47,645 bases of DNA from Sporichthyaceae bacterium (GTDB taxonomy: Bacteria; Actinomycetota; Actinomycetes; Sporichthyales; Sporichthyaceae). The DNA is taken from the NCBI GenBank assembly GCA_036269075.1, contig DATASX010000063.1, positions 1 to 47,645 of the forward strand, in the 5' to 3' direction. A program made the position numbers and the translations under genes. The notes under the pieces are model-generated. The model searched no databases. It had not been told where the DNA came from and was given only the letters and a program-made list of their open reading frames with translations. This document shows, piece after piece, positions 17,017 through 25,531 of the stretch (position 1 is the stretch's first letter; each line of letters starts with the position of its first letter).

Positions 17017-17949
17017 ATGATCGAGGCGCAAGGCCTGACGAAGCGGTACGGGGACACGACCGCGCTGGCCGGGTTGGACCTGTTCGTCGAGCCCGGATCC
17101 GTCCTCGGCGTGCTCGGCCCCAACGGAGCCGGCAAGACCACGCTCACCAGGGTGCTGACCACGTTGACCGTGCCCGACTCGGGGACGGCACGGGTCGCGG
17201 GTCTCGACGTAGTCCGGCAGGCGGGCGCGGTCCGGGCCTGCATCGGGGTCACAGCGCAGGACACCACGCTCGACGAGGTGCTCACCGGGCGCCAGAACCT
17301 CGTGCTGATCGGGGAACTGAGCTGCCTGGGCCGAGCCGCGGCCCGGCAGCGCGCCGGTGAGTTGCTGGAGCGATTCGGGCTGCGCGACGCCGCCGACCGC
17401 CCGTTGGGCACCTACTCCGGCGGCATGCGTCGGCGCCTCGACCTGGCGGCCACCTTGGTCACCCACGCCAGGGTGCTGTTCCTCGACGAGCCGACGACCG
17501 GGCTGGATCCCGGTGCTCGCGCCGAGGTCTGGAGCCTGATCAAGGGCCTGGTGAACGAGGGGACCACCCTGCTGCTCACCACCCAGTACCTCGCCGAGGC
17601 CGACGAACTGGCCGACCGCATTGTCGTCATCGACCATGGCAAGGTCATCGCGTCAGGCAGTCCCATCGAGCTCAAGGACGCCGCCGGCGCCGCGCGCCTG
17701 GAGGTCACGCTGAGCCACCCGAGCAACTACGCGGTCGCGATCATCACGCCCTACGTGGATGGCGGGGTCCGGATCAGTCCGGACGGCCTGCGCCTGCAGG
17801 CGGCGGTACGGGAACGTGCCGGGATGGCTACGACCGTCGTCCGCGCTCTCGACGCCGCGGGCATCACCGTCGACGACGTCTCGGTGCGGCCGCCGTCGCT
17901 GGACGACGTGTTCCTCGCACTCACCGGGCATCCGGCGTCGGAGCTCTGA
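17017..17949 (+). CDS. DrrA-type ABC transporter ATP-binding protein, no permease nearby
   Basis: 310 residues. Walker A GPNGAGKTT, signature YSGGMRRRLD, Walker B LFLDEPTTGLDP, and TTQYLAEADELADRI, where the family has Gln in place of the switch His. The C-terminal extension ends SLDDVFLALTG, as in DrrA/daunorubicin-resistance ATPases. These normally work with a DrrB-type ABC-2 permease for drug or lipid export, but no ABC-2 permease is encoded next to it; a P450 gene lies head-on 14 bases downstream. ATG at 17017 begins the conserved MIEAQGLTKRYG; ATG at 17005 is a possible alternative. Confidence 0.9.
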   Translation: MIEAQGLTKRYGDTTALAGLDLFVEPGSVLGVLGPNGAGKTTLTRVLTTLTVPDSGTARVAGLDVVRQAGAVRACIGVTAQDTTLDEVLTGRQNLVLIGELSCLGRAAARQRAGELLERFGLRDAADRPLGTYSGGMRRRLDLAATLVTHARVLFLDEPTTGLDPGARAEVWSLIKGLVNEGTTLLLTTQYLAEADELADRIVVIDHGKVIASGSPIELKDAAGAARLEVTLSHPSNYAVAIITPYVDGGVRISPDGLRLQAAVRERAGMATTVVRALDAAGITVDDVSVRPPSLDDVFLALTGHPASEL

Positions 17950-17963
17950 ACACCCCCGGACGC

Positions 17964-19178
17964 TCACCACTGCACGTGCAGGGTGATCGGCGACTTGGCC
18001 GGCGCCGTGTCGTCCCAGGTGGCCGGCTGATCGTCGGCCAGGCGCAGGTCCGGGAATCGGTCGAGGATCGCCTCGAGCGCGACCAGCATCTCGGTCCGGG
18101 CCAGCAGCGCGGCCAGGCAATTGTGGCTGCCCCGGCCGAAGGTGACGTGCGGGTTGTCGACCCGGGTCAGGTCCAGCTGATCAGCCTTGGCGAACACGGT
18201 CTCGTCGCGGTTGGCTGCCGCGATCACCGGCAGCACGGCCTCGCCGGGGCGGATCGTCCGGCCCTGCAACTCGAGGTCGTCGGTGGCCAGCAGCACTACG
18301 ATCCCGTTCATCACCGGGATGAAGCGCAGCAGCTCCTCGACCGCGGTCGTCAGCACCGCCCGGTTGTCCCGCAGCATCGCGTAGCGACTCGGCTCGGAGA
18401 GCAGCAGCACCAGCGAGTTGCCCAGGAACATCGTCGTGGTGCGGTAGCCGGCCACGAGCATCGACAGCCCGAAGGCGGTCACCGCCTCCTCGCCGAACGC
18501 GCCCCGGTCGCACTCCTGGACGACCCGGCTGAGGATGTCGTCACCCGGCTCGCGCCGCTTGCGGGCGACGATCGACTCGATGTACCGGTACAGCTCGTCG
18601 CTGAAGCTGCGCCCCTCCTCCCAGGTCTGCATCGCGCCGAGCGCGGCGTCGGCCATCGGGAGGAAGTAGTCACGGTCCTCGAAGGGGATCCCGACCAGTT
18701 CACACATGACTCGCAGTGGGAACGGCTCGGTGAAATCGCGGACGATGTCGCCCGGTCGCGGCCCGGCCTCGAGGTCGTCGAGCAACTGCTCGGCCATCGC
18801 CCGGATGCGCGGCCGGAAGGCCGCGATGTTCCGGTTACTGAACGCCTCCGCGACGACTCGGCGCAGTGCGACGTGGTCCGGGCCGTTGAACTCCATCATC
18901 GTGACCAGCGGCCGGCCTTGGTGCAGGCCCTTTTGGCCCTCGATCTCCGGCCACTCGTTGATCGTGGGCCGGATGCACTTGGGCTCGTTGAGCAGCGCGG
19001 CGACGTCGGCGTGCCGGGTGACGTACCACATCGTGGTCTTGAACTCGGCCGGCACGTCGAGCTTGGCCACCGGGCACTGCTGCCGCAGCCAGCTGTACTC
19101 CTCCGGCGGTCCCATCGAGCCCTGTGGTGCCAACGGCATTTCGAGGCTGTCACCGTTCAACGGCGGCGGCTCGCTCAC
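17964..19178 (-). CDS. Cytochrome P450 with atypical I-helix
   Basis: 404 residues, soluble bacterial class. Haem loop FGRGSHNCLAALLAR has the ligand Cys354, with Ala where Gly usually follows Leu. ExxR appears as ELLR (282-285). The I-helix reads LVAGYRTTT (241-249). The usual acidic residue before the catalytic Thr (AGxE/DT) is Arg246, which may change proton delivery. GTG start at 19178 overlaps the stop of the NRPS gene (GTGA), so the two are translated together. The likely role is oxidation of the NRPS-derived product or of the carrier-bound amino acid; no ferredoxin gene is adjacent. Confidence 0.92.
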   Translation of the reverse strand: MSEPPPLNGDSLEMPLAPQGSMGPPEEYSWLRQQCPVAKLDVPAEFKTTMWYVTRHADVAALLNEPKCIRPTINEWPEIEGQKGLHQGRPLVTMMEFNGPDHVALRRVVAEAFSNRNIAAFRPRIRAMAEQLLDDLEAGPRPGDIVRDFTEPFPLRVMCELVGIPFEDRDYFLPMADAALGAMQTWEEGRSFSDELYRYIESIVARKRREPGDDILSRVVQECDRGAFGEEAVTAFGLSMLVAGYRTTTMFLGNSLVLLLSEPSRYAMLRDNRAVLTTAVEELLRFIPVMNGIVVLLATDDLELQGRTIRPGEAVLPVIAAANRDETVFAKADQLDLTRVDNPHVTFGRGSHNCLAALLARTEMLVALEAILDRFPDLRLADDQPATWDDTAPAKSPITLHVQW

Positions 19179-22100
19179 GCGACCCTCCTCGGCACCGTGA
19201 TGTACCCGGCAGCGTGGAAATGGTTCAGGTACAGGTTCAGCAGTGCCGTGTCGGCCGGCGGACAGGTGAGCTTCGCATCGGCCAGGTCACGTTCCACGTT
19301 GTCGCGTCCCAGTGTGGGGAAGGTTCCCTCGAAGTACATCTCCTTGACCGACATGTCGCCGATCTTGGCGCGGTCGACGCACAGCGGCACGAACGGCGCC
19401 GTGGGTGCGTCGGGGTGCCGGGAGACGTACTCGACGAGGTCGATGACCCAGTCCTGGTAGGGCACCTGCTGGATGAGGTGCCCGGCAGCGCGCATGCAGT
19501 CGAGCATGTCGGTGAGCGAGGCCGGGTTCGGGTTGGTCAGGTGGTAGGTCCGGTCGGTCGACTCGCACGTCGTGGCGATGTGGACGATCGCGTCGGACAG
19601 GTAGTCGACGGGGACCAGGTCGAGCGGCAGCGCGATGTCCGGGGCCGAACCGGTGTCGGCGATGTACTTGAACAGCGAGCAGATCGCGGTCTCGGTGTTG
19701 GAGGCGCCGGTCAGCTGGTCGCCCATGATCTCGTAGGGCCGGTAGATCGCCACCGGCATGCCCTGGCGGGCTGCATCGCGCAGCACCTCCTCGGCGACCC
19801 ACTTGCTCTCGCCGTAACCCATGGTGAGCAGCTCGGGGTGGGCCAGCGGCATTTCCTCGGTGACGTGGTGGACCCCGGCCAGCCCGAACCCGGCGACCGT
19901 CGCGATCGTGGAGAGGAAGTGCACCGGCGCGCGCCGCGGCGCGGCCAGCTGGATCAGCTTGCGGGTCGCCTCGACGTTGGCCTGCCGCAGCGCCTCGTAC
20001 GGGTACAGGAAGTTCACCTGGGCCGCGGAGTGGATCACCAGGTCGAGCTTGTCCTCCAGCCGGGCCAACGGTTCGGCGAGCTCGGCGGCGGCCAGGTCGC
20101 CGGGGAAGCAGCGGATCCGCTCCGGGTCCCACGCGCGCTCGAGGCCGTAGCGGGCCAGGTTGGACCGGATCCGCTGTCCGGCGTGCGCCTCGCTGCTCGC
20201 CCGGACCGGGCAGTGCACGACCGCGTCGGTCCGGTTCATCAGGCTGTACAGCAACCAGGCGCCGACGAAGCCGCTCGCCCCGGTCAGCAGGACGTGCCGC
20301 GGGTCGAACGGATGTGCCAAGACCGCCGCCGGCTCCGGAAGCCGCGAACCGTAGCGGGCCTCGGTAGCAAAATCGACGTCGGGCGTCTGGGCCAGGGTGG
20401 CGCCGTCGTTGACGGCGGACACCGCGGCGGCGAAGCCTTTCAGCGTCGGGGTGTTCAGCAGGCACCGGACCAGGCTGGTGCCGTGCTTGGCGTCGATGCC
20501 CAACGTGCTGCAGGTGCTGGTCACGACCTGCGCCGCCAGCAGCGAGTCGCCGCCGACCGCGAAGAAGTCGTCGTCCTCGCCCGGCCACACGCGCAGGAAG
20601 TTCTGCCAGATCTGGGCCAGGGTCCCGAGCAGACCGCCCACGACCGGCGCGGCCGCGAGAGCCGGGCCCGGGGCCGACGTGGTCTCGGGACCGATCAGCT
20701 GACTGAGCAGTTTGCGGTCGACCTTGCCCGCCGCGCTGACCGGCAGCCGGGGCACCTCGATCAACTTCTGCAGCGCCGCGGGCGCGGGCAACCATTTGGC
20801 CAGGTCGGCCCGGACCGCGTCGGTGGGGATCGGCGTGCCCGGCGTCGCCGGGGTGACGTAGCCGGTCAACGAGTGGCCGTCGAAGTCGACGATCGCCTCA
20901 CCGATTCGGTCGTCGGCTCGCAGTCTGGCCTCGATCTCCTCGAGCTCGATGCGGTGACCTCGCAGCTTGATCTGGCGGTCGATGCGGCCCCGGTACTCCA
21001 GATCGCCCTCGGCGTTGCGCACCACCCGGTCGCCGGTCCGGTAGACCACCAGGTCGCTCTCGGTGGGGTGCGGGACGAACTTTCGTGCGGTCAGGTCGGG
21101 ATCGCCGATGTAGCCCAGCGCCAGACCGGTCCCGCCGACCAGCAGTTCGCCCTCCTCGCCGTCGGCAACCGCGGTGCCGTCCGGGCGCACGATGTGGCAG
21201 GTGGCGTACTCGAGCGGGCGGCCGATCGGCATCGGGCTGCGGGGCTCGCGGTCCGGCATGACGATGTAGGCCGTCGACACGACGCTGTTCTCGGTGGGCC
21301 CGTAGAAATTGACCACGGTGGTCCCGGGGCACGCGTCGGTGATCGCGCGAGCCAGCGCCGGGTCCATCGACTCACCGCCGGCGGAGGCGAAACGCAGCCT
21401 ACGCAGGGCTTCCGGCTTCACCCGGGCCACGTGATGGAACACCGAGGTCGTCAGGTACGCGACGGTGACCTCGTCCTCGACGAACCGCTGCTCCAACGCC
21501 GTCGGCGAGAGCAGTTCCTCGCGGTTGGCGATCACGATGCACGCCCCGGCCAGCAGCGCCGGCCAGATCTCGATCGTGGACGCGTCCGAGGACAGGTTGT
21601 ATCCGTGCAGCACCCGGTCGGTCGGGCGCGGCCGCTGGTGGACAGCGTCCGAGGCGGCCAACGCGACCACGCCGCGGTGCGGGACGGCAACCGCCTTCGG
21701 GCGCCCGGTCGACCCGGAGGTGAACATGACGTACGCGCAGTCCTGGTCGGTGACCGCGGTGCGCAGCGGCGGGTCGCCCACACCGCCCCCGCCGTCAGTC
21801 GGAAGCTCGACGGACGTGCGGATGCGGCGGACCCGCGCCACGCTGCCGGGCAGCGTCACCACCGTCTGCACCCCGGCCTCCTCGGCCATCGCCTGCAAGC
21901 GGCGCGGTGGCGAGGTGTCGTCCAACGGCAGATAGGCGGCCCCGGCCTTGAGAATTCCGAGGAATGCAACAAGGGCGTCCAGCGAGCGGCCCCCGCAAAC
22001 GCCGACCCGGTCGCCGGGCGAGACGCCGGCTTCGTAAAGCCGACGGGCCAGCCGATCGGACAACACCTTCAGTTGCGCAAAGGTGATGGTTCGGCCGTGG

Positions 22101-22234
22101 TCGACCCCGGCCACAGCGTTGCCCAGGAGGGCGGCAACGGCATCGAACGCCTCGTGCAGGCAACCGCCGCCCGGCGGCGACAGAATGCCGCCCGAGTCGG
22201 GGTCACCGAATTCCTGCATTGAGTCGCGCAACAC
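19175..22234 (-). CDS. Stand-alone NRPS: adenylation, carrier and thioester-reductase domains
   Basis: 1019 residues. Adenylation domain at about 30-510: FTSGSTGRPKAVAVPH (A3), NFYGPTE (A5), YRTGDR (A7), YRGRIDRQIKLRGHRIE (A8) and GKVDRK (A10 Lys504). Asp217 in SSDASTIEIW aligns with the Asp that holds the alpha-amino group, so an amino acid substrate is likely. Carrier domain has GGDSLL with Ser564. Reductase domain starts at TGASGFVG (651-658) and has STIA and YGESKW catalytic segments. There is no condensation domain. The predicted product is an amino aldehyde or alcohol released by NAD(P)H. It lies between a split-barrel redox enzyme gene and a P450 gene. GTG at 22234 has AGAGGA upstream. 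Confidence 0.93.
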   Translation of the reverse strand: MLRDSMQEFGDPDSGGILSPPGGGCLHEAFDAVAALLGNAVAGVDHGRTITFAQLKVLSDRLARRLYEAGVSPGDRVGVCGGRSLDALVAFLGILKAGAAYLPLDDTSPPRRLQAMAEEAGVQTVVTLPGSVARVRRIRTSVELPTDGGGGVGDPPLRTAVTDQDCAYVMFTSGSTGRPKAVAVPHRGVVALAASDAVHQRPRPTDRVLHGYNLSSDASTIEIWPALLAGACIVIANREELLSPTALEQRFVEDEVTVAYLTTSVFHHVARVKPEALRRLRFASAGGESMDPALARAITDACPGTTVVNFYGPTENSVVSTAYIVMPDREPRSPMPIGRPLEYATCHIVRPDGTAVADGEEGELLVGGTGLALGYIGDPDLTARKFVPHPTESDLVVYRTGDRVVRNAEGDLEYRGRIDRQIKLRGHRIELEEIEARLRADDRIGEAIVDFDGHSLTGYVTPATPGTPIPTDAVRADLAKWLPAPAALQKLIEVPRLPVSAAGKVDRKLLSQLIGPETTSAPGPALAAAPVVGGLLGTLAQIWQNFLRVWPGEDDDFFAVGGDSLLAAQVVTSTCSTLGIDAKHGTSLVRCLLNTPTLKGFAAAVSAVNDGATLAQTPDVDFATEARYGSRLPEPAAVLAHPFDPRHVLLTGASGFVGAWLLYSLMNRTDAVVHCPVRASSEAHAGQRIRSNLARYGLERAWDPERIRCFPGDLAAAELAEPLARLEDKLDLVIHSAAQVNFLYPYEALRQANVEATRKLIQLAAPRRAPVHFLSTIATVAGFGLAGVHHVTEEMPLAHPELLTMGYGESKWVAEEVLRDAARQGMPVAIYRPYEIMGDQLTGASNTETAICSLFKYIADTGSAPDIALPLDLVPVDYLSDAIVHIATTCESTDRTYHLTNPNPASLTDMLDCMRAAGHLIQQVPYQDWVIDLVEYVSRHPDAPTAPFVPLCVDRAKIGDMSVKEMYFEGTFPTLGRDNVERDLADAKLTCPPADTALLNLYLNHFHAAGYITVPRRVA

Positions 22235-22260
22235 GGTGCTGATTCCTCTCGAATTCCCGA

Positions 22261-22716
22261 TCAGGAGGAGAATTCCGCCGCAAACGCGGAGAAATCAGCG
22301 GTCCGCCATCGCTGCGGCCGCATACGAACAAGAATGTCCTCTACCAACTGGTGCTTATTTGCAGTCAAATATGCTTCGGCAGTCTCCGCGTCCAGATACC
22401 GGAGTGCCAGATTCCGGCGCTCGTCGGCGGGGATCGGGTCGGCGATGTCGGTGACCGGTCCCTCGACGCTGACGTAGCGGTACGGGGCGTTCTCGTCCTG
22501 CACACACAGGCTGAACCGCCCAGCTGCGCGGATCAACTCGGCCTTGACCGTGCTTCGCCCGGTCTCGATCACGACGTCCCCACCAGGGGTGTAGGCGTAC
22601 CAAACCGGGACGAGCATGGGCGCGCTGGTGCCTCTAAGATCATTTATGCCGAGGACACCGACGTGGAGGGCGGAGAGAAACGCCTCACGCGCCTCGGTCG
22701 ACATGCGCAGATCCAT
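22261..22716 (-). CDS. Pyridoxamine 5'-phosphate oxidase-fold protein (FMN/F420 split barrel)
   Basis: 151 residues. LHVGVLGINDLRGTSAPMLVPVWYAYTPGGDVVIETG is the classic opening of the PPOX-type split barrel, and APYRYVSVEGPVTDI follows. The family binds FMN, haem or F420 and reduces or oxidises small molecules. It is 26 bases upstream of the NRPS gene on the same strand, so it is the first gene of a three-gene operon, and may tailor the NRPS product or keep an intermediate reduced. ATG at 22716; ATG at 22704 is an alternative. No strong ribosome site is seen for either. Confidence 0.85.
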   Translation of the reverse strand: MDLRMSTEAREAFLSALHVGVLGINDLRGTSAPMLVPVWYAYTPGGDVVIETGRSTVKAELIRAAGRFSLCVQDENAPYRYVSVEGPVTDIADPIPADERRNLALRYLDAETAEAYLTANKHQLVEDILVRMRPQRWRTADFSAFAAEFSS

Positions 22717-23393
22717 CTAAACCACCCCGTATCCAGATCGGAAGCAGTGTAGCCGGCAATTGTCTGTGCGCCGGCTTGCTGCGACCCTAGATGCCGCTTT
22801 TAACCATCTTCTGGCTTTTGTCTTGCGCTGGCAAACTGCCCAGGCCACAAGCGTGGCCAGGCGCCGTACCTGAAATGATCACTTCGCCGGGTGCGATCGT
22901 AAACAGCCGGAGCGTGGAAGATTCGGCATCCGGATATTACGTACGACTCACACGGGGGCACCGTGAGGAATCCACTCGTGGGCCATACCGGTCCATTCGA
23001 CGGATGCAACCTCGACGCACGGGGAGGTTACCGGTGCCCCACGGGTTTGACCTCCGCGACGAAGATCGTTTTGTTCGGATTTTCCCGGATTCATACCCTG
23101 GCGCCGGCGCGATATGGGGTACAAGTCGATCACGGCCGTCGCAGGCGGACAGGACGCCGCCCGCCGAGCCGTATGCGGCCACGGCAGGTTGCGAAACGAA
23201 CCCGGTTGAGAGTGCACCGGCGAGCCCCTGGAATTGGGGATGATTTGTGAGCCGTACTCGCAATATCTATAGGTACGCGGGTTTCGTCACGGTTTCGAAC
23301 CGTCCTGACCTGGGACTTCGCCGGTCCCCCGGAAAAACAGCACGCCACGCTCGGTCGCCGAAGTGCTTCGGAGGAGGGCGGTGTGCGGGTCGG
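22717..23393. other. Long intergenic region upstream of the NRPS operon
   Basis: About 680 bases, somewhat richer in A/T than the flanks, without a convincing gene. It must contain the promoter of the minus-strand biosynthetic operon. A perfect inverted repeat ACGGTT-TCG-AACCGT lies at 23289-23303. Short frames here (for example GTG at 22963, 95 residues) have Arg-rich tails and no family resemblance. Confidence 0.5.
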
Positions 23394-23810
23394 TCAGCGG
23401 CCGGCCGGTGCCGGCTCGTCGGCAGTGCGCGGCAACTGGGCGGGAACGCCGAGCACCGACTGGGCGCCGGGCCCGAACTGCCAGATGTGGCCAGGGCGAA
23501 GCAGGTTGAGGATCTCCTCCAGCGGCTCCCGGAGCAGGCACACCGGCTCGGTGAATCGCTCACGGGCGCTGCGTTCGATGGCCTGGCCGAATTCCGGCGT
23601 CGCCGCAGCGGAATCCAGTACCGGCAGAATCGCGGCGAAGACGGCGCCGGCTACGGCCGGGCTGACCGGTTCACCGCCGCCCCGGCGGTCGACGTAGTCT
23701 GCGACGAGGCGCTCGAAGGTCGCGGCGACCTGAGCCTCGAACGGACCGGACTCGGCACCGCCACGGGTGACCGAGGCGTGGTCGGCGGCAACCTTCGACA
23801 GGTCGGACAT
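23394..23810 (-). CDS. Hypothetical protein, 138 residues
   Basis: ATG at 23810 has GGAGGA upstream, supporting this start. The product is acidic to neutral and helical (PFEAQVAATFERLVADYVDR, AVAGAVFAAILPVLDSAAA) with a single Cys in EPVCLLREPLEEIL and a Pro-rich tail. There is no signal peptide and no convincing membrane helix. I do not recognise the family. A GACCG-TCAATT-CGGTC inverted repeat at 23870-23885, 60 bases upstream, is a candidate operator. Confidence 0.6.
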   Translation of the reverse strand: MSDLSKVAADHASVTRGGAESGPFEAQVAATFERLVADYVDRRGGGEPVSPAVAGAVFAAILPVLDSAAATPEFGQAIERSARERFTEPVCLLREPLEEILNLLRPGHIWQFGPGAQSVLGVPAQLPRTADEPAPAGR

Positions 23811-23869
23811 GATCGGTTCCTCCGGTTCGGACGCTTGTGGCAGATCGTGCCGAGCCACGACGAGGTCCG

Positions 23870-23885
23870 GACCGTCAATTCGGTC
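23870..23885. promoter_or_regulatory. Inverted repeat resembling the paa operator
   Basis: GACCG-TCAATT-CGGTC is perfect over five-base arms. It shares ACCG(N3)ATTCGGT with the paaA/TetR site at 5893-5908. It lies upstream of the 138-residue gene on the minus strand. Could be another TetR-type site; chance is not excluded. Confidence 0.4.
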
Positions 23886-23960
23886 AGTTGTGGATAAGCC
23901 GTTCGGCCCACAGCGCCCGATCCCGGGGCCCCGGTCTTCACTGTCGGCGCGCGCCTATGT

Positions 23961-23978
23961 TTGCGCAAGCGATTTAAT
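23961..23978 (+). promoter_or_regulatory. TTGCGCAA-type 18-bp motif, copy 1
   Basis: TTGCGCAAGCGATTTAAT on the plus strand, in the 395-base gap before the first MacB-like permease gene. It matches two other intergenic copies (42257-42274 and 43105-43122, both minus) at 14 invariant positions out of 18. Confidence 0.5.
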
Positions 23979-24205
23979 GACACGATGTGCCGGGACCAGC
24001 CGACAGCGCCGGGCCGAGGACCTTGCGCACCTCGGTCCACGGCCTCCGTCGGCATTTAATCGCCATTCAATTATGAGTGTCAGTCAGTTCCTATCTGGGT
24101 AAGAGAATCGGCGCTCATCCGGCCCGCTCTGAAACCGCGACGAAACCCCTCCGCTGGTACCTCTAGGCGCAAGATCACGACCGCCTGGCAGAGGAGATCG
24201 GCGCC

Positions 24206-25531
24206 ATGTCGATGAGGCAGACGTTCCGGTTCGCGTGGGGCGGCATCGTCGCCAACAAGATGCGTGCCGCGCTGACCATGCTGGGCATCGTGATCGGGGT
24301 GGCCTCGGTGATCACGCTGATCGCGGTCGGCACCGGGTCGCAGGCCGCCGTGCAGGCCAACATCGACCGGCTCGGGTCGAACGTGCTCAACGTCGCACCG
24401 ATGCCGACCGGGTTGGGCGGGCACGGCAGTGCCATGCAGCAGCAGCTGCGTCGCCTGCTGAAGATCTCGTCGAAGCCCGACAACTCCACCCACGAGCAGA
24501 CCTCGGACATCACGTTCGCCGACGCGTCGGCCCTGAAGTCCGACGGCTGCTGCCCGGACGTGCTCGACGTCGCGCCCAAGGTCGGCCTACCCAACTCGAC
24601 GCTGCCGTCCGGCTCCTCGGGCAATGTGAACGCGGTCTACGGCGGTTCCAGCCACACGGTGAACTTCTTCCTCGGAACCACCGCCAACTACTTCCCGATC
24701 GACGCCGACACGGTCAGCGCCGGCCGGTTCTTCACCGAACAGGAGGTCGCCCACCACGCCCGGGTCGCGGTGGTCGGGGTGTCCGTGGCAGCCGATCTGG
24801 TCAGTGGGGAGAACTCCGAACTGGTGGGCCAGGCCGTGCGGTTCAACGGCCAGGACTTCACCGTGATCGGGATCCTCGGGTCCAAGGGCTACTCGGGCAA
24901 CACCGACCTCGATGACAAGGTCGTCGCACCGATCACCTCGACCGAGGACGCGCTGTTCGGCTACACGACCGCCGGGTCCAGCCAGTTGACGAGCATCTCC
25001 GCGCAGTCGACCTCCGCGGCCACGCTGGACGCGGCGCAGACCGAGGTGCAGAAGGAACTGGACGACCGCCACCATGTCTCCGCCGTGAACGCCGATGTGG
25101 TCGTCTACAACGCCGCCTCGATCCTCGCCGCCTCCGCCTCGTCCAACAAGACGTTGACGATCCTGTTGGCCGCCGTCGCCGGGATCTCCTTGCTGGTCGG
25201 CGGGATCGGGGTCATGAACATCATGCTGGTGTCCGTCACCGAACGGACCCGGGAGATCGGCATCCGCAAGGCCATCGGTGCCAAGGGTCCGGCGATCATC
25301 GGTCAGTTCCTCACCGAGGCGGTGATCGTCTCGATGATCGGCGGACTGCTGGGGGTGGCCATCGGCCTGATCGCCTCGCGGTTCACGATCGTCGGGGTAC
25401 ACCCGAAGGTCGCGCCGTACTCGATCTGGCTGGCGCTGGCGGTCTCCCTGTTCACCGGCCTGGTCTTCGGCGCCTACCCTGCCCAACGAGCGGCGTCCCT
25501 GCGTCCGATCGAAGCCCTCTGTTATGAGTGA
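24206..25531 (+). CDS. MacB/FtsX-type ABC transporter permease (paralogue 1)
   Basis: 441 residues. The N-terminal membrane helix LTMLGIVIGVASVITLIAVG follows a short cytoplasmic start. A large extracytoplasmic MacB periplasmic-core-type domain spans about residues 45-310. Then come three membrane helices with LLVGGIGVMNIMLVSVTERTREIGIRKAIGA, the FtsX-domain signature, ending in ASLRPIEALCYE. Such permeases normally pair with a LolD/MacB ATPase and act as mechanotransmission pumps. No such ATPase is encoded near it. GAGGAG precedes ATG at 24206. The stop overlaps the start of the next gene. Closely similar to the permeases at 32991 and 35099. Confidence 0.93.
   Translation: MSMRQTFRFAWGGIVANKMRAALTMLGIVIGVASVITLIAVGTGSQAAVQANIDRLGSNVLNVAPMPTGLGGHGSAMQQQLRRLLKISSKPDNSTHEQTSDITFADASALKSDGCCPDVLDVAPKVGLPNSTLPSGSSGNVNAVYGGSSHTVNFFLGTTANYFPIDADTVSAGRFFTEQEVAHHARVAVVGVSVAADLVSGENSELVGQAVRFNGQDFTVIGILGSKGYSGNTDLDDKVVAPITSTEDALFGYTTAGSSQLTSISAQSTSAATLDAAQTEVQKELDDRHHVSAVNADVVVYNAASILAASASSNKTLTILLAAVAGISLLVGGIGVMNIMLVSVTERTREIGIRKAIGAKGPAIIGQFLTEAVIVSMIGGLLGVAIGLIASRFTIVGVHPKVAPYSIWLALAVSLFTGLVFGAYPAQRAASLRPIEALCYE

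Noticed and set aside
19124-22222. A very long open frame on plus antisense to the NRPS gene (over 1000 codons)
   Set aside because: It is an antisense shadow of the NRPS gene caused by GC-rich third positions; the translation has no recognisable domains, whereas the minus frame has every NRPS motif.
22963-23250. Plus frame of 95 residues upstream of the NRPS operon
   Set aside because: A weak G-rich site precedes the GTG, but the product turns Arg-rich and matches nothing; not called.
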